Shown: positions 25,451 to 34,739, counted from the stretch's first letter. The stretch: 64,000 nucleotides of DNA from Bacillus sp. AFS037270 (GCF_002585305.1 NZ_NUNF01000016.1:1-64000), one strand, 5' to 3'. Numbers and translations are program-made. Notes: generated from the letters alone by a model not told the origin.

Positions 25451-26017
25451 ATTTTCCAGAAATTAATGGCTACTCTCATTGGCAGTTTGCTATTAGGAAT
25501 TGGGGTAAATGGGTTTTTAGTACCGCATCATTTAATCGACGGCGGAGTCCTTGGAATTGCATTAGTACTTCATTACTTCTTTGATTTTCAGACTGGAGTT
25601 ACAATGGTGGCTTTGAGTCTGCCAATCTGTATAATCGCATCAACAACGGAACGAGGGTATTTTTTTAGCAATGTACAAGGGCTGCTGTTTTCTTCTCTGT
25701 TCATTGATTTGCTTTCACCCCTGCGCAATAAATTTTTCCTATCACACCTTTCAAGTGCATTAATAGGAGGAGTCATTATTGGAACGGGTGTTGGTCTAAT
25801 GCTCAGATATAAGACTAGTACTGGAGGTACTGACTTACTTGCTAAAATCATTGCTGCAAATTTCACCTTAAATATTGCCTTTGCCATCATAATCATTGAT
25901 GGACTCATTGTTTTAGCAGGTTTTACTGTACTGGCATTAGACACATTCCTTTATTCATGCTTGGCTATTACGATTGTTGGCATAACAACTTCCTTAATTA
26001 AAGGGAATTCATCTTAG
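25451..26017 (+). CDS. YitT-family membrane protein, apparent ATT start
   Basis: 188 aa if translation begins at ATT 25451 (IFQKLMATLIG), 183 aa from the ATG at 25466. AAGGTGAT ends 3-4 nt before the ATT and suits it better than the ATG. Five membrane segments with the DUF161/YitT pattern: GVNGFLVPHHLIDGGVLGIA near the start and RYKTSTGGTDLLAKI in the middle. About 100 residues shorter than two-domain YitT proteins (no DUF2179 tail), as in the short form of the family. Transport or integrity function is unproven. Confidence 0.78.
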   Translation: MFQKLMATLIGSLLLGIGVNGFLVPHHLIDGGVLGIALVLHYFFDFQTGVTMVALSLPICIIASTTERGYFFSNVQGLLFSSLFIDLLSPLRNKFFLSHLSSALIGGVIIGTGVGLMLRYKTSTGGTDLLAKIIAANFTLNIAFAIIIIDGLIVLAGFTVLALDTFLYSCLAITIVGITTSLIKGNSS

Positions 26018-26079
26018 GAAGATTGAAAAATATTAAGCAGGGTAAAAAATGTGTTTTGACTAAATTTAAGTTTTAAGGG

Positions 26080-26108
26080 TTGACTGATGTTAAAAAAAAT
26101 AATAAAAT
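26080..26108 (+). promoter_or_regulatory. Sigma-A promoter of the T-box leader
   Basis: TTGACT (26080-26085), 17 bp, TAAAAT (26103-26108), just ahead of the leader. Confidence 0.75.
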
Positions 26109-26139
26109 GGGGAAAATTCAAAAAAATCAAACGCAATGA

Positions 26140-26367
26140 TTGGGAGTATTAAGGGATATTTATTGTTTAGAGAGCTGTCGGTTGGTGAGAGACAGTCAAT
26201 AACGCCCCCAACTCACCCAGGAGTGGTAAGGCTGAAATGTAGGCCTTAACGGTTGATCACCGTAATAAAGTCGTCAAGTGGATTCGTTTACTTTTTAAAC
26301 GAATCAAAAAGAGTGGTACCACGTAGGCAAAGCCTGTCGTCTCTTATGAGATGATAGGCTTTTTTTA
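26140..26367 (+). promoter_or_regulatory. T-box riboswitch (leucine), leuA leader
   Basis: The T-box AGAGTGGTACCACG is at 26310-26323, followed by a terminator hairpin with arms GCCTGTCGTCTC and GAGATGATAGGC and a run of T (26361-26367). Stem I features are visible: GAGAGCTGTCGGTTGGTGAG near 26170-26190 and, on its 3' side, AACTCACC, where CTC at 26212-26214 sits in the specifier position and encodes Leu. A stem III (GATTCGTTTA/TAAACGAATC) lies at 26281-26305. Uncharged tRNA-Leu would stabilise the antiterminator and turn on leuA. Confidence 0.9.
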
Positions 26368-26410
26368 TTTAAAAAGGACAAATTAAATTGATAAAAAGGT
26401 GGGCAACAGA

Positions 26411-28114
26411 ATGAAAAATATTGAAAAGTATTCCAGAGGTTATTTCATGCCTCCAGTAAAAAGCTTGAAATGGACGGAAAAGGAGTATATTGAGGAAGCT
26501 CCAACGTGGTGCAGTGTGGATCTGCGAGATGGAAACCAAGCCTTGGTTGTGCCGATGAGTCTGGAGGAGAAGCTGGAATATTTTCAATTACTGTTAGAAG
26601 TTGGCTTCAAGGAAATAGAGGTGGGCTTTCCTGCCGCATCTGAAACAGAATATACTTTTTTACGTACCTTGATTGAACAGGAACTAATTCCTGAAGATGT
26701 GACGATTCAAGTATTGACCCAGTCAAGAGAACATATTATTAAAAAAACGTTTGAATCGCTTCAAGGTGTAAATAAGGCTGTCGTTCACCTTTACAATTCT
26801 ACATCTGTCCCGCAACGTGAGCAGGTGTTCCAAAAAACGGAGGAAGAAATTATCGACATTGCAGTAACCGGGGCAAAAATGGTGAAGAAATACGCCGCCG
26901 AAACGGAGGGGAATTTCCAGTTTCAATATTCACCGGAAAGCTTCACGGGCACAGAAATGGAGTTTGCGCTTGAAATTTGCAATCGGGTACTGGATGTGTG
27001 GCAGCCTACTGCTGACAACAAGGTGATTATCAATCTTCCAGCTACAGTATCCATGTCAATGCCACATGTTTATGCGAGTCAAATCGAATACATGAGTGAT
27101 CATCTAAACTACCGGGACAATGTGATTCTTTCCCTTCATCCACACAATGATAGGGGAACCGGGGTCGCAGATGCAGAGCTAGGAATGCTTGCCGGAGCGC
27201 AGAGGGTAGAAGGAACACTGTTTGGAAATGGAGAAAGAACAGGAAATGTAGACATCGTAACACTTGCCTTAAACATGTATTCTCACGGTGTAAATCCAAA
27301 GCTTCATTTTGAAAATATCTATCATATCCTTGCCAAATATGAAAAATTAACAGGAATGAAGGTTCATGAGAGACACCCATATGGCGGTGAACTTGTCTTT
27401 ACGGCCTTCTCAGGATCACATCAGGATGCCATCGCAAAAGGAATGAAATGGCGTGAGGAAAGAGAAAATGAGTATTGGACAGTCCCTTATCTATTGATTG
27501 ATCCAAAAGATATTGGCAGACAGTATGAAGGCGATATTATCCGGATTAATAGCCAATCTGGTAAAGGAGGTATCGGTTATGTGCTGATGCAGAATTTTGG
27601 ACTTGATCTGCCGGCGGAGATGCGTGAAAGCTTTGGTTATAGTGTTAAAAATGTATCGGATCACATGCACAAGGAACTTATGCCAAATGAAATTCATGAC
27701 ATTTTCTTAAAAGAATATGTCAATATAAAGACACCGCTTGAGTTTATGAATTACAGATTTACTCAAAATGAAAAGTATGAAACAACTGTATCAGTTAAGA
27801 TAAATAACGAGGCTCATGAATTTACTGGTGTTGGGAATGGTAAACTTGACGCGATCAGCAATGGTCTGCGAACCACACTTGGTATCAATTTTAAAGATTT
27901 AGTTTATACAGAGCATGCACTAGAAAGAGGATCGGAATCAAATGCTGTATCTTATGTCGGGTTTACTGCTCTAGATGGTGCTGTTTATTGGGGCTGTGGG
28001 ATTGACGCTGATATTATGACTTCTTCCATAAAAGCACTGTTTAGTGCCGTAAATAAAATGGTATCTAGTGTTGAATCTACAATTGGAAAAGGATTTTCTC
28101 TTTCAAAGAGATAA
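26411..28114 (+). CDS. leuA: 2-isopropylmalate synthase, long form
   Basis: 567 aa. Start ATG at 26411 with AAGGTGGG upstream. Condenses acetyl-CoA with 2-oxoisovalerate, the first step of leucine synthesis. HMGL-like TIM barrel with metal and substrate residues in SVDLRDGNQ (R39, D40) and LHPHNDRGTG, the GNGERTGN loop, and a C-terminal LeuA dimer regulatory domain (ending ISNGLRTTLGINF, KALFSAVNKM). The MPPVKSLKW opening and length are of the 550-600 aa class, unlike the ~515 aa enzyme in the usual Bacillus ilv-leu operon. It is unlinked to other leucine genes and under its own Leu T-box. Confidence 0.93.
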   Translation: MKNIEKYSRGYFMPPVKSLKWTEKEYIEEAPTWCSVDLRDGNQALVVPMSLEEKLEYFQLLLEVGFKEIEVGFPAASETEYTFLRTLIEQELIPEDVTIQVLTQSREHIIKKTFESLQGVNKAVVHLYNSTSVPQREQVFQKTEEEIIDIAVTGAKMVKKYAAETEGNFQFQYSPESFTGTEMEFALEICNRVLDVWQPTADNKVIINLPATVSMSMPHVYASQIEYMSDHLNYRDNVILSLHPHNDRGTGVADAELGMLAGAQRVEGTLFGNGERTGNVDIVTLALNMYSHGVNPKLHFENIYHILAKYEKLTGMKVHERHPYGGELVFTAFSGSHQDAIAKGMKWREERENEYWTVPYLLIDPKDIGRQYEGDIIRINSQSGKGGIGYVLMQNFGLDLPAEMRESFGYSVKNVSDHMHKELMPNEIHDIFLKEYVNIKTPLEFMNYRFTQNEKYETTVSVKINNEAHEFTGVGNGKLDAISNGLRTTLGINFKDLVYTEHALERGSESNAVSYVGFTALDGAVYWGCGIDADIMTSSIKALFSAVNKMVSSVESTIGKGFSLSKR

Positions 28115-28146
28115 GTTTTCCAGATTTATTTTATAAGTATGGATGT

Positions 28147-28196
28147 GGGCAGCTGCGTGATCTGTTGTAAACAGTTAATGCGGCAGCCCTTTATCT
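28147..28196 (+). terminator. Terminator after leuA
   Basis: GGGCAGCTGC and GCGGCAGCCC pair with one mismatch and a wobble around a 23-nt loop, then TTTATCTTG. Confidence 0.6.
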
Positions 28197-28277
28197 TGTT
28201 ATGAAATTAATCTTTTAAAAAGCTATAGCGACATAACCTAATAGTATAAAATATTGGTTCTGGAAGTGTGAATACAT

Positions 28278-29048
28278 ATGAAAATGATCGATGCGCATAT
28301 TCATTTAGATCAATATAAAGATCAAGAAATAGAATCGATATTGAAAAGTTCAGACTCGATTGAAGCATTGCTATCTGTTTCATTTGACCTAGAATCATGT
28401 AAGCGAAATCTAGAATTATCGAGAAAGTATCCAAAGGTAAAGCCCGCATTTGGGTTTCATCCTGAGCAAAGTCTGCCGACTGAACAAGAGTTCAGCATGC
28501 TAATAGAATGGATGAATCAACATCGAACAGATATGATGGCGGTTGGAGAGGTGGGTTTGCCATACTATCTAAAATTGGACCAAAAGGTATCTAGGCTTCA
28601 GTACGGTCAATATATTGAACACCTTGAGATGTTCATGAAATTGGCTAAGAAATGGGATAAGCCGATTGTTCTGCATGCAGTTTATGATGATGCCCCGATT
28701 GTTTGTGATCTTTTAGAAAAACATTCAGTGGCAAAGGCCCATTTCCATTGGTTTAAAGGGGATGAAATGACCGTTGCGAGAATGATTCAAAATCGATACT
28801 TTATTTCAGTTACACCAGAGATTGTCTATAAAGAGAAAATCCAGAACTTAGTTCAAAGCTGCCCATTGGAACAAATGATGATTGAAACAGACGGTCCATG
28901 GCCGTTCGAAGGTCCATTTTCGGGAAAAATGACTCACCCTGCTATGATGAGGGAATCAATCTTCAAGATTGCAGAAATAAAAAATCTTTCAGAAACAGAA
29001 GTCTCTGAAAGATTAGTTGAAAACACTAAGAAATTTTATGGGATATAG
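28278..29048 (+). CDS. TatD-family metal-dependent hydrolase
   Basis: 256 aa, the usual TatD length. Metal-binding residues of the amidohydrolase-like barrel are present: DAHIHLD near residue 5, GEVGLPY (Glu), LHAVYDD (His), AHFHWFKG (His) and ETDGPWPF (Asp). TatD proteins act as DNases or deacylases; the biological substrate is uncertain. The ATG at 28278 has only a weak GGAAG site. Monocistronic, convergent with the flavin oxidoreductase gene encoded on the minus strand. Confidence 0.85.
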   Translation: MKMIDAHIHLDQYKDQEIESILKSSDSIEALLSVSFDLESCKRNLELSRKYPKVKPAFGFHPEQSLPTEQEFSMLIEWMNQHRTDMMAVGEVGLPYYLKLDQKVSRLQYGQYIEHLEMFMKLAKKWDKPIVLHAVYDDAPIVCDLLEKHSVAKAHFHWFKGDEMTVARMIQNRYFISVTPEIVYKEKIQNLVQSCPLEQMMIETDGPWPFEGPFSGKMTHPAMMRESIFKIAEIKNLSETEVSERLVENTKKFYGI

Positions 29049-29068
29049 ATCAGCTAACTGTCTATTAG

Positions 29069-30061
29069 TTACAAGATGGATTCAGCCAATAACCTATATA
29101 TTTCAATTTTGTCCTCAAAGTTATATATATTACTAATAATCATGAATTCTTCAGTCCGGTATTTTTCGCTCAACCGAAAAATTTCACTTTTAACTTTTTG
29201 CGGTGTCCCTATAATCATCCGTTTTCTATTTTCCTGTATTTTCATCCGTTGATCATATGTTAAAGAAGTGCCCTTTGCCTCTTTAACAGACGGAATTCTT
29301 GTGTCAATCCCTTTTTCAACAGCTAATAGCCATAAATCCTGGCTTAAAGCTAATTCTTCGGCCTTTTCCTCGGTTGAGGCACAAACGACAAAAACACAAA
29401 CATTTGCTTTAGGCTCAGCTAACGTAGGCGAGGGCTGAAAATGCTGATAATAATAGTCTATTGCCCGCTCTCCATTGACTGGAGTAATAAAATGCCCATA
29501 AGTAAATGCTGTCCCATTTTCTGCTGCCAGCCTTGCACCGCGGTGCGTAATTCCCAAAAGCCACAATTCCGGTAAACCTGTTGTATCAGGGAATGCTTGT
29601 ACATCATGGAAAGGGTGGTCTAAAGGTAATTGATTCTGTAAAAACCCTTGGAGGTCTTTAAGCTGTCGAGGGAATTCATTCAGGCTTTTTCGTAACCCAT
29701 CTGTCAACGCCAGTCGTGTCGCCGCGGAACCGCCAGGGGAACGCCCAATTCCTGCATCAATCCGATTCGGAAATAAGGCTTCTAACACCTTAAAGTTTTC
29801 AGCAATTTTATAAGGAGCATACTGAGGGAGTAATACACCGCCCGAACCGACACGAATTTTTCTAGTATTGGAAGCAATATGAGATATCAGGACTTCCGGA
29901 GAAGAACCGGCCATTCCATTGGTATTATGATGTTCGGCAACCCAAAACCGAGTATATCCTAGATCTTCCGTTATTTGCGCTAGTTTAACCGTTTTTTGTA
30001 AGGCAGTACTTGCTGTTTCACCTTTACATATGACTGATTGATCGAGAACACTTAATTTCAA
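29069..30061 (-). CDS. LLM-class flavin-dependent oxidoreductase (MsnO8-like)
   Basis: 330 aa, luciferase-like TIM barrel. TTG start at 30061 with TGGAGG upstream. Typical features: LSVLDQSVI at the N-terminus, RFWVAEHHNTNGMAGSSPEVL, the glycine-rich VGSGGVLLPQYAPYKIAE strand-loop and GIGRSPGGS. Uses reduced flavin to oxidise an organic substrate; which one is unknown. Stands alone, with only 20 bp from the convergent TatD gene. A fragment of a related gene lies at 16100. Confidence 0.88.
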   Translation of the reverse strand: MKLSVLDQSVICKGETASTALQKTVKLAQITEDLGYTRFWVAEHHNTNGMAGSSPEVLISHIASNTRKIRVGSGGVLLPQYAPYKIAENFKVLEALFPNRIDAGIGRSPGGSAATRLALTDGLRKSLNEFPRQLKDLQGFLQNQLPLDHPFHDVQAFPDTTGLPELWLLGITHRGARLAAENGTAFTYGHFITPVNGERAIDYYYQHFQPSPTLAEPKANVCVFVVCASTEEKAEELALSQDLWLLAVEKGIDTRIPSVKEAKGTSLTYDQRMKIQENRKRMIIGTPQKVKSEIFRLSEKYRTEEFMIISNIYNFEDKIEIYRLLAESIL

Positions 30062-30211
30062 TTGTTAAACCTCCAGCTAACAGGCATACTGCATCGTTTC
30101 AAATTTGTTCTATAGTCTATGTTGTCTAATTTTACCTTTTTTTACCGCCATATAGTAAACAAATAAAAAAAAGATATAATATTCAATTATATCTTCGAAA
30201 ATGATTATATT

Positions 30212-30547
30212 TCATTGTTTATAGAGAATAAAGCTCGAGTACCGTTTAGGTATATGTTTGACCCAATACTGATGGAATTCATCCAGTACTTCTTTTGCAA
30301 ATAAGTCTCCTTTACCTTCATCCCTTATTACCCCGTAATCCAATCTGCTTTGATTGGTAGCACCATTAAGCTGAACACAATTTTCTAAGTCCAACTCAAT
30401 ATAAAATTGCACTTCAATACCATCAATATTGGTTATGGCAGCTAGATAATTGCCGAATTCTTCGATAAGAATTTCGATCGTCCATCCCTTTTGTTCACAT
30501 TCTTTTAAAAATGCTTGATATAATCTGATAAAGGTATTTAAATCCAT
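30212..30547 (-). CDS. Hypothetical protein, 111 aa
   Basis: Start at ATG 30547, behind GTGGGGT; an in-frame upstream Met at 30559 has no better site. No membrane segment or known motif. An acidic, aromatic-rich chain with a predicted helix (LNTFIRLYQAFLKECEQ) then alternating strands (NYLAAITNIDGIEVQFYIELDLE), as in small intracellular alpha/beta proteins. Not recognised. Codon use looks coding. Confidence 0.6.
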   Translation of the reverse strand: MDLNTFIRLYQAFLKECEQKGWTIEILIEEFGNYLAAITNIDGIEVQFYIELDLENCVQLNGATNQSRLDYGVIRDEGKGDLFAKEVLDEFHQYWVKHIPKRYSSFILYKQ

Positions 30548-30873
30548 TAGACCCCACATCCTTTACAGAATGTTGAATATTTTTCTATCTGAAAAATAAA
30601 TCACATACAGCAGCATCTAGCTGAAAAAAAAGCGAGACTTTCACTCCGGTTTTGTTCCTTACCAAACTATATGCAGTAAGTTCAACGAAAAGAAGACTCA
30701 GATGATATTTATTGGACAATATAAGAAATTGGTTTTTAGGTTCCTTCATTGGCTTAAATTGTATTGATAAATTCTTGTTAATTGAATAAAATTCTTTAAG
30801 CTTCATTTTTAAATAGTGTAATTGAATGATCATTAGATAGGATACAATAATTTATAAAAAGAAAGGAACTTTC

Positions 30874-32151
30874 ATGGAAACTCAACAATCCCTAAGTACT
30901 AAAAAAAGCAGCACATTCTTAAAGGTAAATCCAAAATACAATTATTATCTTTTACTCAGTATCGTTTTTGGCGGCTTTCTTATCTTTGGTTTATCCGAAA
31001 ACATTAAAGGTCCAGCTATTCCAATCATACAAAATGAACTTCATTTAAGTCAGTCACAAATTGGTATTCTATTAGCCTTGAATTCCTTAGGCTATCTTCT
31101 TGCCTGTTCATTTACATCGGCATTAAGCAACAAAATTGGGATCAAATGGACGGGAATCATCGCATTTTTATCAATGGCCTTAGCGGGTTTTGTGATTTAT
31201 CTATCAGTGAATTATGCCACACTGTCTGCTTCGTTCTTTTTACTCTATGTTGGCAATGGCGTTCTAGAGATAGGACTGGGTATCATGGCTGCTCGAATTT
31301 TCACTAAAAATACGGGAGCGATGATGAACCTTTCGCACTTTTTTTACGGGCTAAGTTCAACCGTAGCTCCGACGGTAGCGGCATCGATAATGGGCTGGAA
31401 TATGTTTGGTGATCAAATTGGATGGAGAGGGATGTACCTTTTGGTTTTACTATTGTCTCTTCTGCCAATTGTTCCTTCGCTGTTAGGTAAATTTCCAAAA
31501 GAAACTCATGAAATAGAAGAAACTACTTCCTACAAGTCTCTAGTCCGGGACCCTGTCGCATGGCTAATCGTAGCTGTATTATCCTTCGGTGTGGTCTCAG
31601 AGATTGCTATTGGAAGCTGGCTGGTACAATTCTTGGTGAAAGCCTATAGTTGGAACATCCATGATGCATCGAGGATGTTGTCTATGTTTTTCCTATTCTT
31701 TATGCTGGCTAGGCTTTTCTTAGGAGCTGTTACGGATAAAATTGGTTTTACCTTATCGATTATTATTGCTTCCGCTTTTTCAGGTATTTGTAGTTTAGCT
31801 GCCATTTTGACAGGCGAAAAAGGAGCGATGTTATTTGCCATTTCAGGAGTGGGCATTGCGTTAATATATCCTACCGTGATGGCGCTTTTAGCTAAGCGGT
31901 ACCCAAAAGGTACAGGAGCGGCGATTACGTTTACGGTAACCCTAATGGGAATCGCCAGTGTAATTGGTAATCTATTGATTGGTTTTATTATTGATTTAGT
32001 TAGTAAGATGTTCAAAAGTGAGAATGGCGGAGTGAACGAGATCTTGGGATTGCAGGCAGGATATGGATTTATTGCTGTTCTTGCACTTATATGTTCGGGG
32101 TGCAGCATTGTCTTGTATGTAATATTAAAAAAGAAAAATGAATTAATCTGA
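30874..32151 (+). CDS. Major facilitator superfamily transporter
   Basis: 425 aa with 12 membrane segments and a central loop near 205-225. MFS signatures occur after TM2 (SALSNKIGIKWTG) and TM8 (GAVTDKIGFTLS). The first helix NYYLLLSIVFGGFLIFGLSENIKGPA resembles FucP/YbfB-like sugar or drug transporters, but the substrate cannot be told. GAAAGGAA precedes the ATG. It has its own terminator at 32164 and no co-transcribed partner. Confidence 0.85.
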   Translation: METQQSLSTKKSSTFLKVNPKYNYYLLLSIVFGGFLIFGLSENIKGPAIPIIQNELHLSQSQIGILLALNSLGYLLACSFTSALSNKIGIKWTGIIAFLSMALAGFVIYLSVNYATLSASFFLLYVGNGVLEIGLGIMAARIFTKNTGAMMNLSHFFYGLSSTVAPTVAASIMGWNMFGDQIGWRGMYLLVLLLSLLPIVPSLLGKFPKETHEIEETTSYKSLVRDPVAWLIVAVLSFGVVSEIAIGSWLVQFLVKAYSWNIHDASRMLSMFFLFFMLARLFLGAVTDKIGFTLSIIIASAFSGICSLAAILTGEKGAMLFAISGVGIALIYPTVMALLAKRYPKGTGAAITFTVTLMGIASVIGNLLIGFIIDLVSKMFKSENGGVNEILGLQAGYGFIAVLALICSGCSIVLYVILKKKNELI

Positions 32152-32163
32152 CTTTAAATGTAA

Positions 32164-32205
32164 GAAGGTACACTACCATTTATGTGTGTGTACCTTCTTT
32201 CGTTG
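32164..32205 (+). terminator. Terminator after the MFS gene
   Basis: GAAGGTACAC and GTGTACCTTC, a perfect 10-bp stem, then TTTCGTTG; may serve both convergent genes. Confidence 0.8.
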
Positions 32206-32218
32206 TTTGACATTATTT

Positions 32219-33331
32219 TTAGTTATTCATCGCTTTTTGTATTTCCGGATGATTCATGAGAATTTGATTTCCATAAAAATAACTAATGGTCAACGCTATG
32301 ACTAGACCAATATAAATTAAAAATAATTGCAATTTCGTTTTTTTATCGGTTTTATAATAGCTTTCTGTGATTTGTACATCTCTTTTAAAAGCTGTTAATC
32401 TTTTTTCTAATTGGTTAAGGATACCTAAAATAACTTGTTGATTTTGATAGCTATGTTCTTCACTTAAAAAATAGGCACCTGATAATTGCTGAAGATAATG
32501 ATCTTTTTTCATTTTTTCAATTTCCACATTCAGTGTATTTAATAATTTAATCATCTCCATATCGGAGGTTTTCAATTTTGCCTTTCTAACCAATTCTTGA
32601 GTCGAGTCTAGAGAATGAGATTCCTGCTTTAATTTTTCTAATATGTGTTTAAGTTCTTGCACTTCTAATTGATCGTCTTTTAAACGTTTTTGTTTTTTAT
32701 ATAATTTGTACCATTCTCTAGAACCCAGGATGACGATGATAAATCCTAATATACTAAGCTGATAAATAGAGTAAGCTAATAACAAAATGATTCCTAAGCT
32801 CCAAAGCTTAGTACTAATCCCGGCGGCGATTCTCCCGCCATCCAGTGGGGTAATAGGGATCAAATTAAATAAATTAATCATCCCCCCTAATATAATTAGA
32901 AGGCCCCAAAATGGCTCATGTGTATAAACATACAAAGGGATGGCCGGCAAAAAGGATAACAATCCAAATAAAGGCCCCATATAGGCGACAAATCCCTCCT
33001 CTTTTGCACTCTTCGGCATTTCCTTCATTCCAATAACCGCACCCATAAAAGGGATAAATACAGCTGGGCTAACTGGCAGTTTAATTCTTTTAGCTGCATA
33101 CGCGTGGCCCATTTCATGAATAAATAAGAGATAGACTAAAGCTACAGCAAACTTCCAGCCAAAAATGAGAGCGTATGTCCCTAGATAAATAAACATGCTC
33201 AAAAGTGTTTGAAGTTTAAGGAATTTTAAAATGACTAAAACATATTTTAATTTACCTAATAATAAAACTCCGATTGTACCTAATACTCCCAAAGAGGTAC
33301 TCTTGCCGTTTTTGATCTTCCTTTTTTTCAA
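32219..33331 (-). CDS. Site-2-type metalloprotease, M50 family (SpoIVFB/YwhC-like)
   Basis: 370 aa. TTG start at 33331 with AAAGGGG upstream. Zinc motif HEMGH (H72, E73, H76) inside a membrane helix and the third ligand in TPLDGG (D164), so the membrane active site is complete. Five to six N-terminal membrane helices, then a long charged, coiled-coil-rich cytosolic domain (about 210-330) and a final membrane segment (about 338-356). The coiled-coil tail is not part of the core fold and may recruit a substrate. Such enzymes cut membrane proteins within the bilayer. Confidence 0.88.
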   Translation of the reverse strand: MKKRKIKNGKSTSLGVLGTIGVLLLGKLKYVLVILKFLKLQTLLSMFIYLGTYALIFGWKFAVALVYLLFIHEMGHAYAAKRIKLPVSPAVFIPFMGAVIGMKEMPKSAKEEGFVAYMGPLFGLLSFLPAIPLYVYTHEPFWGLLIILGGMINLFNLIPITPLDGGRIAAGISTKLWSLGIILLLAYSIYQLSILGFIIVILGSREWYKLYKKQKRLKDDQLEVQELKHILEKLKQESHSLDSTQELVRKAKLKTSDMEMIKLLNTLNVEIEKMKKDHYLQQLSGAYFLSEEHSYQNQQVILGILNQLEKRLTAFKRDVQITESYYKTDKKTKLQLFLIYIGLVIALTISYFYGNQILMNHPEIQKAMNN

Positions 33332-33566
33332 ATAAACAGCCCCTTTAAAAACACATTATCGGAAAATTAGTTGTATGACTATTATACAAGAAAATATGGG
33401 AAAATAAGTTAACAAATAAGCAAGTATGGATATAAAATTTGAAGGAAACAAAGTGATAAGGATTTTGTTGATTAAGGATATGACAGCTTTTATGGGCGTT
33501 TTTTTTTTTATAACAATTGGATAAATTAAACAAGAATAGAAAAAGTAGGTTGAGGTGACATCAACT

Positions 33567-34033
33567 ATGATATCAAAGAGACACAAGGTATTTATTCTAT
33601 CTATTATCTTGATTCATGGTTATCGTTATTGTTAATAGGAAAGCGTAGTTTCAAGCGTTATTCTTTAGCGGGTGTCTTTATTGTTCTCTTTGAGATCATA
33701 AACCATTTGTATGGACATAAGCGGAAGTGGTGGGAGTTTTAAGACAAGCGTAAATCGTTTTTTAAGGATGAACTTCCTTTTAGTGTGGGGCCTTATATGC
33801 CTTTTTCCATGTGGCTACTTAAATGTTCGTACGGAAATTTTAAAAAGTTTATCTTACTAAATGTTATTTCAGATGGACTTTTTGCTTTTCTTTTTATTGA
33901 TGTCTTGAAAAAATTTAAAATTGTAAGTCTAAATCGGTTAAACCATATTCAATTTTTTATTTATTTGCACTATAAAGCCTATTTATTATATGGCGTACAG
34001 TATTTGATTGAGAAAATAAAAAGATTTAGTTGA
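33567..34033 (+). pseudogene. Membrane-protein gene (CBO0543-like) broken by a frameshift and a stop
   Basis: Begins at ATG 33567 behind TGAGGTGA. The first 17 codons run in one frame, then the coding text switches near 33618 to GKRSFKRYSLAGVFIVLFEIINHLYG, meets a TAA near 33740 (WWEF-stop-DKRKSFFKDE), and resumes to 34033 with PYMPFSMWLLKCSYGNFKKF and YLHYKAYLLYG. About three hydrophobic segments. It resembles membrane proteins labelled CBO0543 in Bacillus; this is from memory and unchecked. Confidence 0.65.
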
Positions 34034-34048
34034 TTGAACGACCGAAAT

Positions 34049-34084
34049 GCCCTTACTCATCTTGCATGAGGGGGCTTTTCTAGC
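34049..34084 (+). terminator. Terminator-like hairpin
   Basis: GCCC-TT-ACTCAT and ATGAG-GG-GGGC around CTTGC, then TTTTC. Confidence 0.6.
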
Positions 34085-34201
34085 TGTAGGGGCTATGTCA
34101 CAAACAGAGGTTTAATGGATGTAATCCCTAAAAGGAAATGTTTATAGAAGAAATGGGACTTTCTTAAAAGAGGGTCCCATTTTTACAATTTGGTTGATTG
34201 T

Positions 34202-34242
34202 TTGTCAATCTAATTGACAATGTCCGGAGTGTTTTGTATAGT
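34202..34242 (+). promoter_or_regulatory. MarR-gene promoter with overlapping palindromic operator
   Basis: TTGTCAATCTAATTGACAA (34202-34220) is a perfect 8-bp dyad around CTA. Its right arm supplies the -35 TTGACA (34215-34220). After 16 bp comes TATAGT (34237-34242). A repressor bound here would block the -35, so autoregulation by the MarR protein is likely. Confidence 0.7.
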
Positions 34243-34272
34243 AGTGGCGATATAATGATTGGAGTGATAGGG

Positions 34273-34701
34273 ATGAACGCTGAATTACAACACTTAGATT
34301 TAATTGATTCAATCAGTGAGCGGCATGTCCAACTTCGAAGAATAACAGAAAAACTGTGGAATGATAACAGTGAAGTATCCATTTCGAATTCTGAATGGTT
34401 TATTATGGCAAGAATTTATAAAAAACAGCCAACCATATCAGCTGTTTCAAAAAATGTAGATATTTCACGCCAAGCGACTCATAAGTTTATTAGAAGCCTG
34501 GAGTCTAAAGGATTAGTTGAAATTAAAAATGTAGAGAATAATAAAAAAGAAAAATGCATTGAGTTAACAGCATTTGGCGAAGATTGTTATGTCAAAAACG
34601 AGACGTTAAAGGCGGAACTAGAGAGGAAAATTGCAGATCAAATTGGAGCAGAACAGGTAACACTGCTTAAAGAGATACTAAAATTGGATTGGGGATTATA
34701 G
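34273..34701 (+). CDS. MarR-family transcriptional regulator
   Basis: 142 aa from the ATG at 34273, 5-9 nt after GGAGTGAT. Earlier in-frame codons at 34198 and 34255 lie in the promoter or have no site. Winged helix-turn-helix at about 50-110 (PTISAVSKNVDISRQATHKFIRSLESKGL then wing KNVENNKKEKCIELT), flanked by dimerisation helices. One cysteine in the wing (KEKCIEL) and one in EDCYVK could be redox sensors, but nothing proves it. The EamA transporter gene, convergent at 34740, is a possible target only by proximity. Confidence 0.88.
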   Translation: MNAELQHLDLIDSISERHVQLRRITEKLWNDNSEVSISNSEWFIMARIYKKQPTISAVSKNVDISRQATHKFIRSLESKGLVEIKNVENNKKEKCIELTAFGEDCYVKNETLKAELERKIADQIGAEQVTLLKEILKLDWGL

Positions 34702-34729
34702 CATTTGGCTATAATCCCCAATTTTTTTC
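34688..34729. terminator. Terminator overlapping the marR stop codon
   Basis: ATTGGGGATTATAG (34688-34701) and CTATAATCCCCAAT (34709-34722), a perfect 14-bp stem, then TTTTTT; serves marR. Confidence 0.9.
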
Positions 34730-34739
34730 ACTTTATAGA

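Noticed and set aside
30585..30833. 82-codon minus-strand frame upstream of the MFS gene
   Set aside because: No Shine-Dalgarno before its ATG, very AT-rich, overlaps the likely MFS promoter region.
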